Source of the DNA: Streptomyces coelicoflavus
Lineage (GTDB): Bacteria > Actinomycetota > Actinomycetes > Streptomycetales > Streptomycetaceae
Length of the DNA: 64,000 bases
Reading direction: 5' to 3'
Assembly (NCBI RefSeq): GCF_003112555.1
Contig: NZ_BEWB01000004.1
Location: 124,001 to 188,000, forward strand
The position numbers and the translations under genes were made by a program. The first letter of the stretch is position 1. Each line of letters starts with the position of its first letter. The notes under the pieces were generated by a model. The model was not told where the DNA came from and did no database searches. It saw only the letters and a program-made list of their open reading frames with translations. Below are positions 15,289 to 23,649 of the stretch, piece by piece.

Positions 15289-18126
15289 ATGGACACGCAC
15301 GTCAGCGACTCGACGACCGCCACGGAAACCGGCACCCCGGTCACGGACCCGGCCGGCCACGCCGCCTGTGTCGTCACCCTGGGCACGGGCGCCCCGGCCG
15401 GAGGCCACCGGGGGGAACTGGGCGGCAAGGGCACCCGCCTCGCAGAGCTCTCCGCCGCCGGACTGCCCGTCCCGCCCGCGTTCTGCCTGACCACCGCCCT
15501 CTTCGACGCCTACCTCCGGGAGACCGGGATCGCCGCCGAGGCACCGGGCGCCGACCCCCGCACGATGCGCGAGCGCATCCTGGGCACCCGGATGCCCGCC
15601 CCGATCGCGGACGCCGTCCTCGACGCCTACGGCGGCATGGGCCGCCCCCGTGTGGCGGTGCGCTCCTCCGGACTGCGCGAGGACTCCGCCGCTCAGTCCT
15701 TCGCCGGCCAGCACGACACGGTCCTCGACGTCTGCGGCGACGAGGACGTCCTCGACGCGGTCCTGCGCTGCTGGGCCTCCCTGTGGTCCGACCGCGCCAC
15801 CGTCTACCGGGACACCGACGCCCCCGACTCCCTCGCCGTGGTCGTCCAGGAGATGATCCACACCGACGTCAGCGGCGTGATGTTCACCGTCGACCCGGTC
15901 AACCCCCGCCCGCACCGCCTCGTCGTGGAGGCCTGCCAGGGCCTGGGCGAAGGACTGGTCTCCGGCCAGGTCTCCAGCGACTTCTTCGTCGTCGACGACG
16001 AGAAACTGGAGGTCGTCGAGGAACGGGTGCGCTACAAGGTCACCAAGTGCGCGCCGCTGGAGCCCGGCCGCATCGGCATGACGAAGGTCGACGCCGCGTC
16101 CCGCAGCGTCCCCTGCCTCACCCACGACCAGCTGCGCGAACTCGGCGCCCTCGCCGTCCGCATCCGCGACCTCTACGGCAGCGAGCAGGACATCGAGTGG
16201 GGCGTGCGCGACGGCGTCTTCCACCTGTTCCAGACCCGGCCCATCACCACCCGCCCCGTCGCTCCCGCCGCCCCGTCCGGCGCGCTCAGCCCGTACGTCG
16301 CCCCGCAGCCGGAGCCCGTCCTGAACGGCACCCTGTGGTCGCGCATGGACATCGGCGAGATCTTCGTCGGCCTGATGTCCCCGCTCGGCCTCAGCTTCGC
16401 CCGCTACTACCAGCGCAACGTCCACACGGACTGCGCCGGCGCCCTCGGCGTGCGCGACACCGGCGAGGCCGACCTGCACATGGGCTTCTACCAGGGGCAC
16501 GTCTACCTCAACATCTCCTACAGCTCCTACCTGCTGGCCCAGTGCCTGCCCACCCGCGACCAGCGCCACTTCACCAGCCGCTTCGTCAGTGAGGAGGTGG
16601 ACCTCGCCTCCTACGAGAACCCGTTCGGCACCTTCCCCGGCGGCATGGAGGACCTGCGGTCCGCCGTCCACTGGCTCCAGCACACGGCCCGTGAGATGAC
16701 GCAGATGAAGTCCCGCTCGCAGCAGATGGTCGACGCCCGCCTCTACGAGTTCGACCGCGCCCGCGGCCTCGACCTCACCCGGATGAGCCGGCGCGAGCTG
16801 CACGGCGAACTCCACCGCGATCTGGCCTGGTTCCACGACATGCACGTCGGCTACATGCCGTACTACATCAACGCGTTCGCGTTCTACGGCCTGCTCACCG
16901 AGCTGTGTGCCCGCTGGCTCGGCAGCGACGGCACCGGCCTCCAGAACCGCGTCAAGACCGACATGTCCAGCCTGCGCACCGTCGAGTCGGCGAAGGAGGT
17001 CTGGGCGGTCGCCCAGGCCGCCAAGAACGACCCGGCCGTCCTGAGGATCATCAAGGACGAGCCGCTGGAGGACATCGCCCGGCTGCTGCGCGAGGACCCC
17101 GCCGGACAGCGCTTCTGGGACCGGCACATGGAGCCCTTCCTGCGCGCCAACGGCACCCGCGGCCACCAGGAGATGGAGATCACCCACCCGCGGTGGATCG
17201 ACGACCCGTCGTACATCTTCCAGATGATCCGGCGCTACGTCGCCGACGGCTTCTCCATCGACGACATCCTGCGGCGCAGCAGTGCCTGGTCCGACGACTC
17301 CCGCGAGGTGCTGGACCGGCTGCCGATGCCCAAGCGCCAGATCCTGGACACCGTCATCTCCCTGTACGCCCTGTGCAGCGAGCTGCGGGAGACCACCCGG
17401 ATGTCCATGATCACGTCCATCTGGCTGGTGCGGAACGTCGTCTACGAGGTCGGCCGGCGCCTGGTCGCCGACGGCGTCCTGCACTCCCTGGACGAGGTCG
17501 CCCACCTGGACTTCGAGGACGTACGCCGCTACCTCGCCGGCGACGAGGACGCCGTACGCGTCTTCGACCGGGCCCGCGTCGACGCGGCCCGCCGGCTGCA
17601 CGAGCACAACAAGCGGCTGCCGGAACCGCCGTTGACCTTCGTCGGCGTGCACGACATCACCGCCTCGGTCCGGCCCGCCGCCGACGGTGCCCGGCTCGAG
17701 GGCCTGGCCGCCAGTCCCGGACGCATCGTGGGCCGCGCCCGCATCGTCGAGGACCTGGTGTGGCAGGCCGACGAGTTCGAGGCCGGGGAGATCCTCGTGA
17801 CCCGGTACACGGACGCCTCCTGGACGCCGCTGTTCGCCATCGCGGGCGGCGTCGTCACCGACATCGGGTCGATGCTCTCGCACAGCTCCATCGTGGCCCG
17901 CGAGTTCCACGTGCCGTCGGTGGTGAACACCAAGGACGCCACCCAGCGCATCCACACCGGCGACCTGATCGTCGTCGACGGCGACGCGGGCACGGTCGAG
18001 GTCGTCGAGAACGCGGACGCCGAGACGGGCCAGAGCGCGGACGCCGAGGCGGGCGGGAGCGCCGACACCGACCCGCGGAGCACGCCCGTGGCCGACCGGG
18101 CCCCGGCCGGAGCCGGCGGCGACTGA
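15289..18126 (+). CDS. redH: Prodiginine-condensing enzyme, RedH (PEP-synthase/dikinase-like)
   Basis: A 945-residue protein related to PEP synthase and pyruvate phosphate dikinase. The N-terminal ATP-grasp nucleotide-binding part covers about residues 35-325 (GGKGTRLAEL at the start, QTRPITTRP at the end). A unique middle part follows, then a C-terminal swivelling domain with the phospho-acceptor His near residue 865 in LSHSSIVARE. RedH joins MBC and 2-undecylpyrrole to undecylprodigiosin with ATP. The last 35 or so residues are an Asp/Glu/Ala-rich tail with short ADAE-like repeats, probably disordered. Confidence 0.93.
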   Translation: MDTHVSDSTTATETGTPVTDPAGHAACVVTLGTGAPAGGHRGELGGKGTRLAELSAAGLPVPPAFCLTTALFDAYLRETGIAAEAPGADPRTMRERILGTRMPAPIADAVLDAYGGMGRPRVAVRSSGLREDSAAQSFAGQHDTVLDVCGDEDVLDAVLRCWASLWSDRATVYRDTDAPDSLAVVVQEMIHTDVSGVMFTVDPVNPRPHRLVVEACQGLGEGLVSGQVSSDFFVVDDEKLEVVEERVRYKVTKCAPLEPGRIGMTKVDAASRSVPCLTHDQLRELGALAVRIRDLYGSEQDIEWGVRDGVFHLFQTRPITTRPVAPAAPSGALSPYVAPQPEPVLNGTLWSRMDIGEIFVGLMSPLGLSFARYYQRNVHTDCAGALGVRDTGEADLHMGFYQGHVYLNISYSSYLLAQCLPTRDQRHFTSRFVSEEVDLASYENPFGTFPGGMEDLRSAVHWLQHTAREMTQMKSRSQQMVDARLYEFDRARGLDLTRMSRRELHGELHRDLAWFHDMHVGYMPYYINAFAFYGLLTELCARWLGSDGTGLQNRVKTDMSSLRTVESAKEVWAVAQAAKNDPAVLRIIKDEPLEDIARLLREDPAGQRFWDRHMEPFLRANGTRGHQEMEITHPRWIDDPSYIFQMIRRYVADGFSIDDILRRSSAWSDDSREVLDRLPMPKRQILDTVISLYALCSELRETTRMSMITSIWLVRNVVYEVGRRLVADGVLHSLDEVAHLDFEDVRRYLAGDEDAVRVFDRARVDAARRLHEHNKRLPEPPLTFVGVHDITASVRPAADGARLEGLAASPGRIVGRARIVEDLVWQADEFEAGEILVTRYTDASWTPLFAIAGGVVTDIGSMLSHSSIVAREFHVPSVVNTKDATQRIHTGDLIVVDGDAGTVEVVENADAETGQSADAEAGGSADTDPRSTPVADRAPAGAGGD

Positions 18127-18209
18127 GCGCCGCCCGCGCCGCAACGCAGACCACGGCCGCCCCGCACGGGGCGGATTCAAGGAATCCCACCCAGACGGGA
18201 GACGACCCG

Positions 18210-19430
18210 ATGATCCCCAACCAGTGGTACCCCATCGTCGAGACGCAAGAGGTGCGCAACGACAAGCCGCTCGGTGTGCGCCGCATGGGCCAGGACCTCG
18301 TGCTCTGGCGCGACATCGACGGCAACCTCGTCTGCCAGGGCGCCCGTTGCCCCCACAAGGGCGCCAACCTCGGCGACGGCCGCATGAAGGGCAACACCAT
18401 CGAGTGCCCGTACCACGGCTTCCGCTACGGAGCCGACGGCGCCTGCCGGGTGATCCCCGCCATGGGCGCGCAGGCCCGCATCCCCGGCTCGCTGCGCGTG
18501 GCCACGTACCCGGTCCGGGAACAGTTCGGACTGGTGTGGATGTGGTGGGGCGACGAGCGCCCCACGGCGGACCTGCCGCCGGTCCAGGCGCCGCCCGAGG
18601 TGACGGACAACCAGAAGCTGTACGCCACCAAGCGCTGGACCCGCCCGGTGCACTACACCCGTTACATCGAGAGCCTGCTCGAGTTCTACCACGTGACCTA
18701 CGTGCACCGGGACCACTGGTTCAACTACATCGACTACCTGCTCCTGTACGGCACGCCGAGCAAGCTCGGCCTCGACGGCCGCGAGCGCTACCTCGCCGCC
18801 ACCCGGATCACCAACCACCACGTGGAGACGGAGGCGGAGGGGCAGACCATCCGCTACTCCTTCGACCACTGCCAGGAGGACGACCCCGCCAACACCACCC
18901 ACTACGTCATCACGTTCACCTTCCCGTGCATGGTGCACGTGCAGACCGAACAGTTCGAGACCACCTCCTGGCTGGTCCCGATCGACGACGAGAACACGGA
19001 ACACATCCTGCGCTGGTACGAGTACGAGCAGGTCAAGCCGGTCCTGCGGATCGAACCGCTGCGCCGGCTGCTGCCGTGGGCGTCCCTCTACATGGAGAAG
19101 TGGGTACAGGACCCCCAGGACGTCCGCATCATGGAACACCAGGAGCCCAAGATCAGCGCCGGCGGCGTGAACAAGTTCATCCCCGTCGACGAGATGAACG
19201 CCAAGTACGTCTCGATGCGCGCCAAGCTGATCGCGGACGCCACCGCGGCACGGGAGCCGGCACCGGCGCCGACGACCCCCTCGGCCGGGGAAGCGGCCCG
19301 GGAACCGGCGCCCGCACCGGACGAGGCCGGGCGCGAGGGGGCCACGGCCCGGGCCAAGGCCGCGGGCCGGGGAACCGGCGGCGGACGGCGCGGCACCAAG
19401 CCCAGGGAGGACGCCGCCGCGCGCCCGTAG
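18210..19430 (+). CDS. redG: Rieske oxygenase catalysing prodiginine carbocyclisation, RedG
   Basis: A 406-residue Rieske non-haem iron oxygenase. The 2Fe-2S ligands are Cys47, His49, Cys66 and His69. The mononuclear iron site begins in ESLLEFYHVTYVHRDH. In S. coelicolor RedG converts undecylprodigiosin to streptorubin B, and homologues such as McpG make metacycloprodigiosin, so the ring size formed here cannot be told from sequence alone. The ATG is set by a GGGAGA site 7 bases upstream. A 60-residue Ala/Pro/Glu-rich and then basic tail (about 346-406), with AREPAPAP twice, extends past the catalytic fold. The 83-base gap after redH contains an 8-bp hairpin (18157-18174). Confidence 0.93.
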   Translation: MIPNQWYPIVETQEVRNDKPLGVRRMGQDLVLWRDIDGNLVCQGARCPHKGANLGDGRMKGNTIECPYHGFRYGADGACRVIPAMGAQARIPGSLRVATYPVREQFGLVWMWWGDERPTADLPPVQAPPEVTDNQKLYATKRWTRPVHYTRYIESLLEFYHVTYVHRDHWFNYIDYLLLYGTPSKLGLDGRERYLAATRITNHHVETEAEGQTIRYSFDHCQEDDPANTTHYVITFTFPCMVHVQTEQFETTSWLVPIDDENTEHILRWYEYEQVKPVLRIEPLRRLLPWASLYMEKWVQDPQDVRIMEHQEPKISAGGVNKFIPVDEMNAKYVSMRAKLIADATAAREPAPAPTTPSAGEAAREPAPAPDEAGREGATARAKAAGRGTGGGRRGTKPREDAAARP

Positions 19431-19472
19431 ACCCGAAGACGGGGGACGGACAAGAGAGAGCGAGAGTGAGAG

Positions 19473-20153
19473 ATGTACGGCGGATACGACGCGTCGACCG
19501 GCCCCAAGACGCTGGTGACCACCTTCAACACCGTCGCCGTGGCCGGCGCGGTGTGGTTCCTCTTCGGCGGCGCGGACACCGTGGCCGACTGGTTCGGCAC
19601 CGACTTCGACGAGGCGGCGACCCTGCGCCGGGCCCTGCTGGCCGCGTTGTCGGTGCTCTACCTGCTGCGCTTCATCGCCACGAACTTCGTGATGCTGCAA
19701 CGGAAGATGGACTGGTCGGAGGCGTCCACCATCGGCGTCTGGGTCCTGGTGATCCACGGCACGATGGCGTACTTCGGCGGCACCAACGACGCCGGCGTGA
19801 GCGTCTTCACCTGGCTGGGCGTCGTGCTGTACCTCCTCGGCTCCTACCTGAACACGGGGTCGGAGTACCAGCGCAAGCTCTGGAAGAAGCGCCCGGAGAA
19901 CAAGGGCAAGCTCTACACCGAGGGCCTGTTCAAGCACTCCATGCACATCAACTACTTCGGTGACGCCGTGCTCTTCTCCGGGTTCGCGCTGGTGACCGGC
20001 ACGGTGTGGGCGTTCGCCATCCCCCTGATCATGGTCTGCATGTTCGTCTTCCTGAACATCCCCATGCTCGACAAGTACCTCGCCGAGCGCTACGGCGAGG
20101 CGTTCGACGCGTACGCGGCACGGACGGCGAAGTTCGTCCCCTACGTGTACTGA
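19473..20153 (+). CDS. redF: Membrane protein of the DUF1295/ICMT-like family, RedF
   Basis: A 226-residue integral membrane protein with about six hydrophobic segments. The C-terminal half (about 130-226: GSYLNTGSEYQR, the HSMHINYFGD stretch, YLAERYGEAFDAY) resembles DUF1295, steroid-reductase-like and isoprenylcysteine methyltransferase proteins. Its place after redG matches redF, the last gene of the red cluster. Its function there is not established as far as I know. A GAGAGTGAGAG purine stretch just before the ATG may serve as ribosome binding site. A large hairpin follows. Confidence 0.85.
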   Translation: MYGGYDASTGPKTLVTTFNTVAVAGAVWFLFGGADTVADWFGTDFDEAATLRRALLAALSVLYLLRFIATNFVMLQRKMDWSEASTIGVWVLVIHGTMAYFGGTNDAGVSVFTWLGVVLYLLGSYLNTGSEYQRKLWKKRPENKGKLYTEGLFKHSMHINYFGDAVLFSGFALVTGTVWAFAIPLIMVCMFVFLNIPMLDKYLAERYGEAFDAYAARTAKFVPYVY

Positions 20154-20169
20154 CACCACCCGCACACCC

Positions 20170-20226
20170 GTCGCACGGGTACGGCGGCCCGCCCCGGGCG
20201 AGGCGGGCCGCCGTACCGGGTGCGAC
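20170..20226 (+). terminator. Large rho-independent-type hairpin after redF
   Basis: A perfect 16-bp stem (20178-20193 with 20202-20217) around an 8-base loop is extended by a further 7-bp arm (20170-20176 with 20220-20226) after a small bulge. It has no U-run, as is usual for Streptomyces terminators. It marks the end of the red transcript and lies 17 bases after the redF stop. Confidence 0.85.
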
Positions 20227-20262
20227 ACCCGACCCCACCCACAGATCCGAGACGAGGCACGC

Positions 20263-21150
20263 ATGACCGGAGACATCCCCTTCGGAGAGGCCGAGGCGTC
20301 CCTGACCGCCGAGGTGCTGCGCGAGGTCCTGGCCGGCGGCGCGGACGCGTTCGCCCGGCTGACCTCCGACGAGGGCGCCGTCGACGACTTCGGCTTCGAC
20401 CCGGAGCTGACGGACGACTACCTGCTCCCCGTCCTGCGGCTGCTGTACGAGAAGTACTTCCGGGTCGACCTGGAGGGCATGGAGCACGTGCCCGCCGACG
20501 GGGGAGCGCTCCTGGTCGCCAACCACTCCGGCACCCTGCCGCTGGACGCCCTCATGCTCCAGGTGGCCCTGCGCGACCACCACGGCGCACACCGCAGGCT
20601 GCGGCTGCTCGCCGCCGACCTGGCCTTCGACCTCCCCGTCGTCCGCGACCTCGCGCGCAAGGCGGGCCATGTCCGGGCGTGCCCCGAGAACGCGATGCGG
20701 CTGCTCGGCTCCGGCGAACTGGTCGGCGTGATGCCGGAGGGGTACAAGGGGCTCGGCAAGCCCTTCGAGGAGCGCTACCGGCTCCAGCGCTTCGGCCGGG
20801 GCGGCTTCGCCGCGGTCGCGCTGCGCTCGCGGCGCCCGATCGTGCCGTGCTCGATCGTCGGCGCCGAGGAGATCTACCCCATGATCGGCTCGGCCCCGAC
20901 CCTGGCCCGGATGCTGAAGCTGCCGTACTTCCCGATCACCCCGACGTTCCCGCTGCTCGGCGTGCTAGGCCTGATCCCGATGCCGACCAAGTGGACCATC
21001 CGCTTCGGCGCCCCGATCCACACGGACGCCTTCCCCGAGGACGCCGCGGAGGATCCGCTGGTGGTGGAGAAGCTCGCGGGCGAGGTGAAGGACACCATCC
21101 AGCACACGCTGAACGAGATGCTGGAGGGCCGCGACTCCCCGTTCGCCTGA
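20263..21150 (+). CDS. PlsC-family 1-acylglycerol-phosphate acyltransferase
   Basis: A 295-residue lysophospholipid-type acyltransferase. The catalytic NHSGTLPLD motif (NHx4D) is near residue 85 and the substrate-binding MPEGYKG near 158. Such enzymes transfer acyl groups to lysophosphatidate or related glycerol lipids at the inner membrane face. The first 65 residues are an acidic extension not needed for the fold. It sits behind the red terminator and appears monocistronic, so it is probably a chromosomal gene rather than part of the red pathway. A prodiginine-related role is possible but unsupported. Confidence 0.85.
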   Translation: MTGDIPFGEAEASLTAEVLREVLAGGADAFARLTSDEGAVDDFGFDPELTDDYLLPVLRLLYEKYFRVDLEGMEHVPADGGALLVANHSGTLPLDALMLQVALRDHHGAHRRLRLLAADLAFDLPVVRDLARKAGHVRACPENAMRLLGSGELVGVMPEGYKGLGKPFEERYRLQRFGRGGFAAVALRSRRPIVPCSIVGAEEIYPMIGSAPTLARMLKLPYFPITPTFPLLGVLGLIPMPTKWTIRFGAPIHTDAFPEDAAEDPLVVEKLAGEVKDTIQHTLNEMLEGRDSPFA

Positions 21151-21185
21151 GCCGCCCGCCTGAGCCGCCCGCCTGGGCCGCTCGC
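21147..21185. repeat. Three tandem 13-bp repeats at the acyltransferase stop
   Basis: The unit CTGAGCCGCCCGC occurs at 21147-21159 and 21160-21172, with a two-mismatch third copy at 21173-21185. The first copy contains the stop codon of the acyltransferase gene. The array probably arose by replication slippage and no function is visible. Confidence 0.8.
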
Positions 21186-21186
21186 G

Positions 21187-21300
21187 TCAGCCCTCCGCCG
21201 ACGATCCCCGCCGGCCGATGCTGCGCACGCTGGCGAAGGCCAGGATGCCGAGACCGACGAGCGCGACCACGCCGCCGATCAGCTCCGCGGACAGATGCAT
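21187..21300 (-). CDS. Small single-span membrane protein, 37 residues
   Basis: An ATG at 21300 is preceded on the minus strand by GGGAGA, five bases away. It opens a 37-codon frame with one hydrophobic helix (LIGGVVALVGLGILAFA, about residues 8-24), an Arg-rich stretch (RSIGRR) and a short tail. The strong ribosome binding site and the plausible topology (N-out, C-in by the positive-inside rule) support a real small protein. It converges on the acyltransferase gene. I do not recognise the family and suggest no function. A longer in-frame start at 21381 lacks such a site. Confidence 0.6.
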   Translation of the reverse strand: MHLSAELIGGVVALVGLGILAFASVRSIGRRGSSAEG

Positions 21301-21405
21301 GGGATCTCCCTCACAGGGCGACGGGCGGTGTTCGTCATATAGCCATGCGAACGCCGCCACCCGCTCCATCCGCTGCCGCACCGCCCCGCGAATTCACCCG
21401 GAGAG

Positions 21406-21471
21406 CAGACGGAGGGCGGACGGAGGCCGGACGGAGATCGGTCGAAGGTCGGTCGAAGGCCGGCACGGGGG
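21406..21471. repeat. Six degenerate 11-bp tandem units upstream of the permease gene
   Basis: Units of 11 bases follow one another from 21406: CAGACGGAGGG, CGGACGGAGGC, CGGACGGAGAT, CGGTCGAAGGT, CGGTCGAAGGC and CGGCACGGGGG. The last ends about 30 bases before the probable -10 box of the permease gene. They may be a regulator target in helical phase or only a slippage array. Confidence 0.75.
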
Positions 21472-21477
21472 TGGCGG

Positions 21478-21516
21478 TTGGGTGGTCGCGCGTTCGAGCC
21501 CTTACGATCCTCTGTT
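21478..21516 (+). promoter_or_regulatory. Probable promoter giving a leaderless permease mRNA
   Basis: TACGAT at 21503-21508 fits a -10 box. A TTGGGT at 21478-21483, 19 bases upstream, could serve as a weak -35. The GTG start at 21517 lies only 8 bases past the -10 and has no purine-rich site before it, so the transcript is likely to start at or next to the start codon. Confidence 0.5.
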
Positions 21517-23589
21517 GTGTCCAAACTGACCGACGTGCCCAAGCGGATCCTCATCGGGCGCGCACTGCGCAGCGACCGGCTGGGGGAAACGCTCCTGCCG
21601 AAGCGCATCGCCCTGCCCGTCTTCGCGTCCGACCCGCTGTCCTCAGTGGCGTACGCCCCCGGCGAGGTGCTGCTCGTCCTGTCCATCGCGGGTGCGTCGG
21701 CGTACCACTTCAGCCCTTGGATCGCGGTCGCGGTCGTCGTCCTCATGTTCACCGTGGTCGCCTCCTACCGGCAGAACGTGCACGCCTACCCGAGCGGCGG
21801 CGGCGACTACGAGGTGGCCACCACCAACCTGGGCCCGAAGGCCGGTCTGACCGTGGCCAGCGCCCTGCTGGTGGACTACGTCCTGACGGTCGCGGTCTCC
21901 ATCTCCTCCGGCATCGAGAACCTCGGCTCGGCGATCCCGTTCGTCGTCGAGCACAAGGTCCTGTGCGCCGTCGCCGTCATCCTGCTGCTGACGCTGATGA
22001 ACCTGCGCGGGGTCAGGGAGTCGGGCACCCTGTTCGCGATCCCGACGTACGTGTTCGTCGCGGGCGTCTTCATCATGATCGTGTGGGGCGCGTTCCGCGG
22101 TCTGGTCCTGGGCGACAGCATGCGCGCCCCGACCGCCGACTTCGAGATCAAACCGGAGCACGGCGGCCTGGCCGGCTTCGCCCTGATCTTCCTCCTGCTG
22201 CGCGCCTTCTCCTCCGGCTGCGCCGCCCTCACCGGCGTCGAGGCGATCTCCAACGGCGTCCCGGCCTTCCGCAAGCCCAAGTCGAAGAACGCGGGCAACA
22301 CCCTCGCGATGATGGGCCTGCTCGCCGTCACCATGTTCTGCGGCATCATCGCGCTGGCCTCCGCCACCGACGTGCGCATGTCCGAGAACCCGGCCACCGA
22401 CCTCTTCCACAACGGCGTCGCCGTCGGCGCGGACTACGTCCAGCACCCCGTGATCTCCCAGGTCGCCGAGGCGGTCTTCGGCGAGGGCAGCTTCCTGTTC
22501 GTCATCCTGGCCGCCGCCACCGCCCTGGTCCTCTTCCTCGCGGCCAACACCGCCTACAACGGCTTCCCGCTGCTCGGCTCGATCCTCGCCCAGGACCGCT
22601 ACCTGCCCCGCCAGCTGCACACCCGCGGTGACCGCCTGGCCTTCTCCAACGGCATCGTGCTCCTCGCCGGCGCCGCGATGCTCCTGGTCGTCGTCTACGG
22701 CGCCGACTCGACCCGCCTGATCCAGCTCTACATCGTCGGCGTCTTCGTCTCCTTCACGCTGAGCCAGATCGGCATGGTCCGGCACTGGAACCGCAACCTG
22801 GCCGGCGAACGCGACCAGGCCAAGCGCCGCCACATGATCCGCTCCCGCGCGATCAACGCCTTCGGCGCCTTCTTCACCGGCCTCGTCCTGGTCGTCGTCC
22901 TGGCCACGAAGTTCACCCACGGTGCCTGGGTCGCGCTGCTCGGCATGTGCATCTTCTTCGCGACGATGACGGCGATCCGCAAGCACTACGACCGCGTCGC
23001 CGAGGAGATCGCGGCCCCCGAGGACCCCGAGGAGACGCCGAGCGACGACATGGTGCGCCCCTCCCGCGTCCACTCGGTGGTCCTCATCTCCAAGATCCAC
23101 CGACCCACGCTGCGCGCCCTCGCCTACGCCAAGCTCATGCGCTCCGACAGCCTGGAGGCGCTCAGCGTCAACGTCGACCCGGCCGAGACCAAGGCGCTGC
23201 GCGACGAGTGGGAGCGCCGCGGCATCGCCGTACCCCTCAAGGTCCTGGACTCGCCGTACCGCGAGATCACGCGGCCGGTCATCGAGTACGTCAAGAGCCT
23301 GCGCAAGGAGTCACCGCGCGACGCGGTCTCGGTGATCATCCCCGAGTACGTGGTCGGGCACTGGTACGAGCACCTGCTGCACAACCAGAGCGCGCTGCGC
23401 CTCAAGGGCCGCCTGCTGTTCACGCCGGGCGTCATGGTCACGTCCGTCCCGTACCAGCTGGAGTCCTCCGAGGCGGCCCGGCGCCGTGCCCGCAAGCGCC
23501 AGAACTGGAACGCCCCCGGCGCGGTCCGGCGCGGCCCGGCCCAGCACTCCCACCAGGACCGTCCGAAGGACTCCTCCTCGTCCACGTAG
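21517..23589 (+). CDS. APC-superfamily amino acid permease
   Basis: A 690-residue transporter with about 12 membrane helices in residues 35-500, beginning with PVFASDPLSSVAYAPGE, which is typical of the amino acid/polyamine/organocation superfamily. A soluble C-terminal region of about 190 residues follows (from DRVAEEIAAPEDPEE) and ends in a basic tail. The substrate cannot be read from sequence. GTG 21517 is chosen because a -10 box lies directly upstream and the frame upstream of it falls in the promoter. It is followed closely by the RNA methyltransferase gene. I remember this pair as conserved and adjacent in Streptomyces. Confidence 0.85.
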   Translation: MSKLTDVPKRILIGRALRSDRLGETLLPKRIALPVFASDPLSSVAYAPGEVLLVLSIAGASAYHFSPWIAVAVVVLMFTVVASYRQNVHAYPSGGGDYEVATTNLGPKAGLTVASALLVDYVLTVAVSISSGIENLGSAIPFVVEHKVLCAVAVILLLTLMNLRGVRESGTLFAIPTYVFVAGVFIMIVWGAFRGLVLGDSMRAPTADFEIKPEHGGLAGFALIFLLLRAFSSGCAALTGVEAISNGVPAFRKPKSKNAGNTLAMMGLLAVTMFCGIIALASATDVRMSENPATDLFHNGVAVGADYVQHPVISQVAEAVFGEGSFLFVILAAATALVLFLAANTAYNGFPLLGSILAQDRYLPRQLHTRGDRLAFSNGIVLLAGAAMLLVVVYGADSTRLIQLYIVGVFVSFTLSQIGMVRHWNRNLAGERDQAKRRHMIRSRAINAFGAFFTGLVLVVVLATKFTHGAWVALLGMCIFFATMTAIRKHYDRVAEEIAAPEDPEETPSDDMVRPSRVHSVVLISKIHRPTLRALAYAKLMRSDSLEALSVNVDPAETKALRDEWERRGIAVPLKVLDSPYREITRPVIEYVKSLRKESPRDAVSVIIPEYVVGHWYEHLLHNQSALRLKGRLLFTPGVMVTSVPYQLESSEAARRRARKRQNWNAPGAVRRGPAQHSHQDRPKDSSSST

Positions 23590-23649
23590 ACTGGACGGCT
23601 GTTGTCCTTTGTCGCGCCCGTCGCCCCCGTTCTCTGGAGTCACCCCGCC

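Noticed and set aside
20263..21150. PlsC-like acyltransferase as a further prodiginine gene
   Set aside because: It lies behind a strong terminator and has a generic lipid acyltransferase pattern; no prodiginine step requires it.
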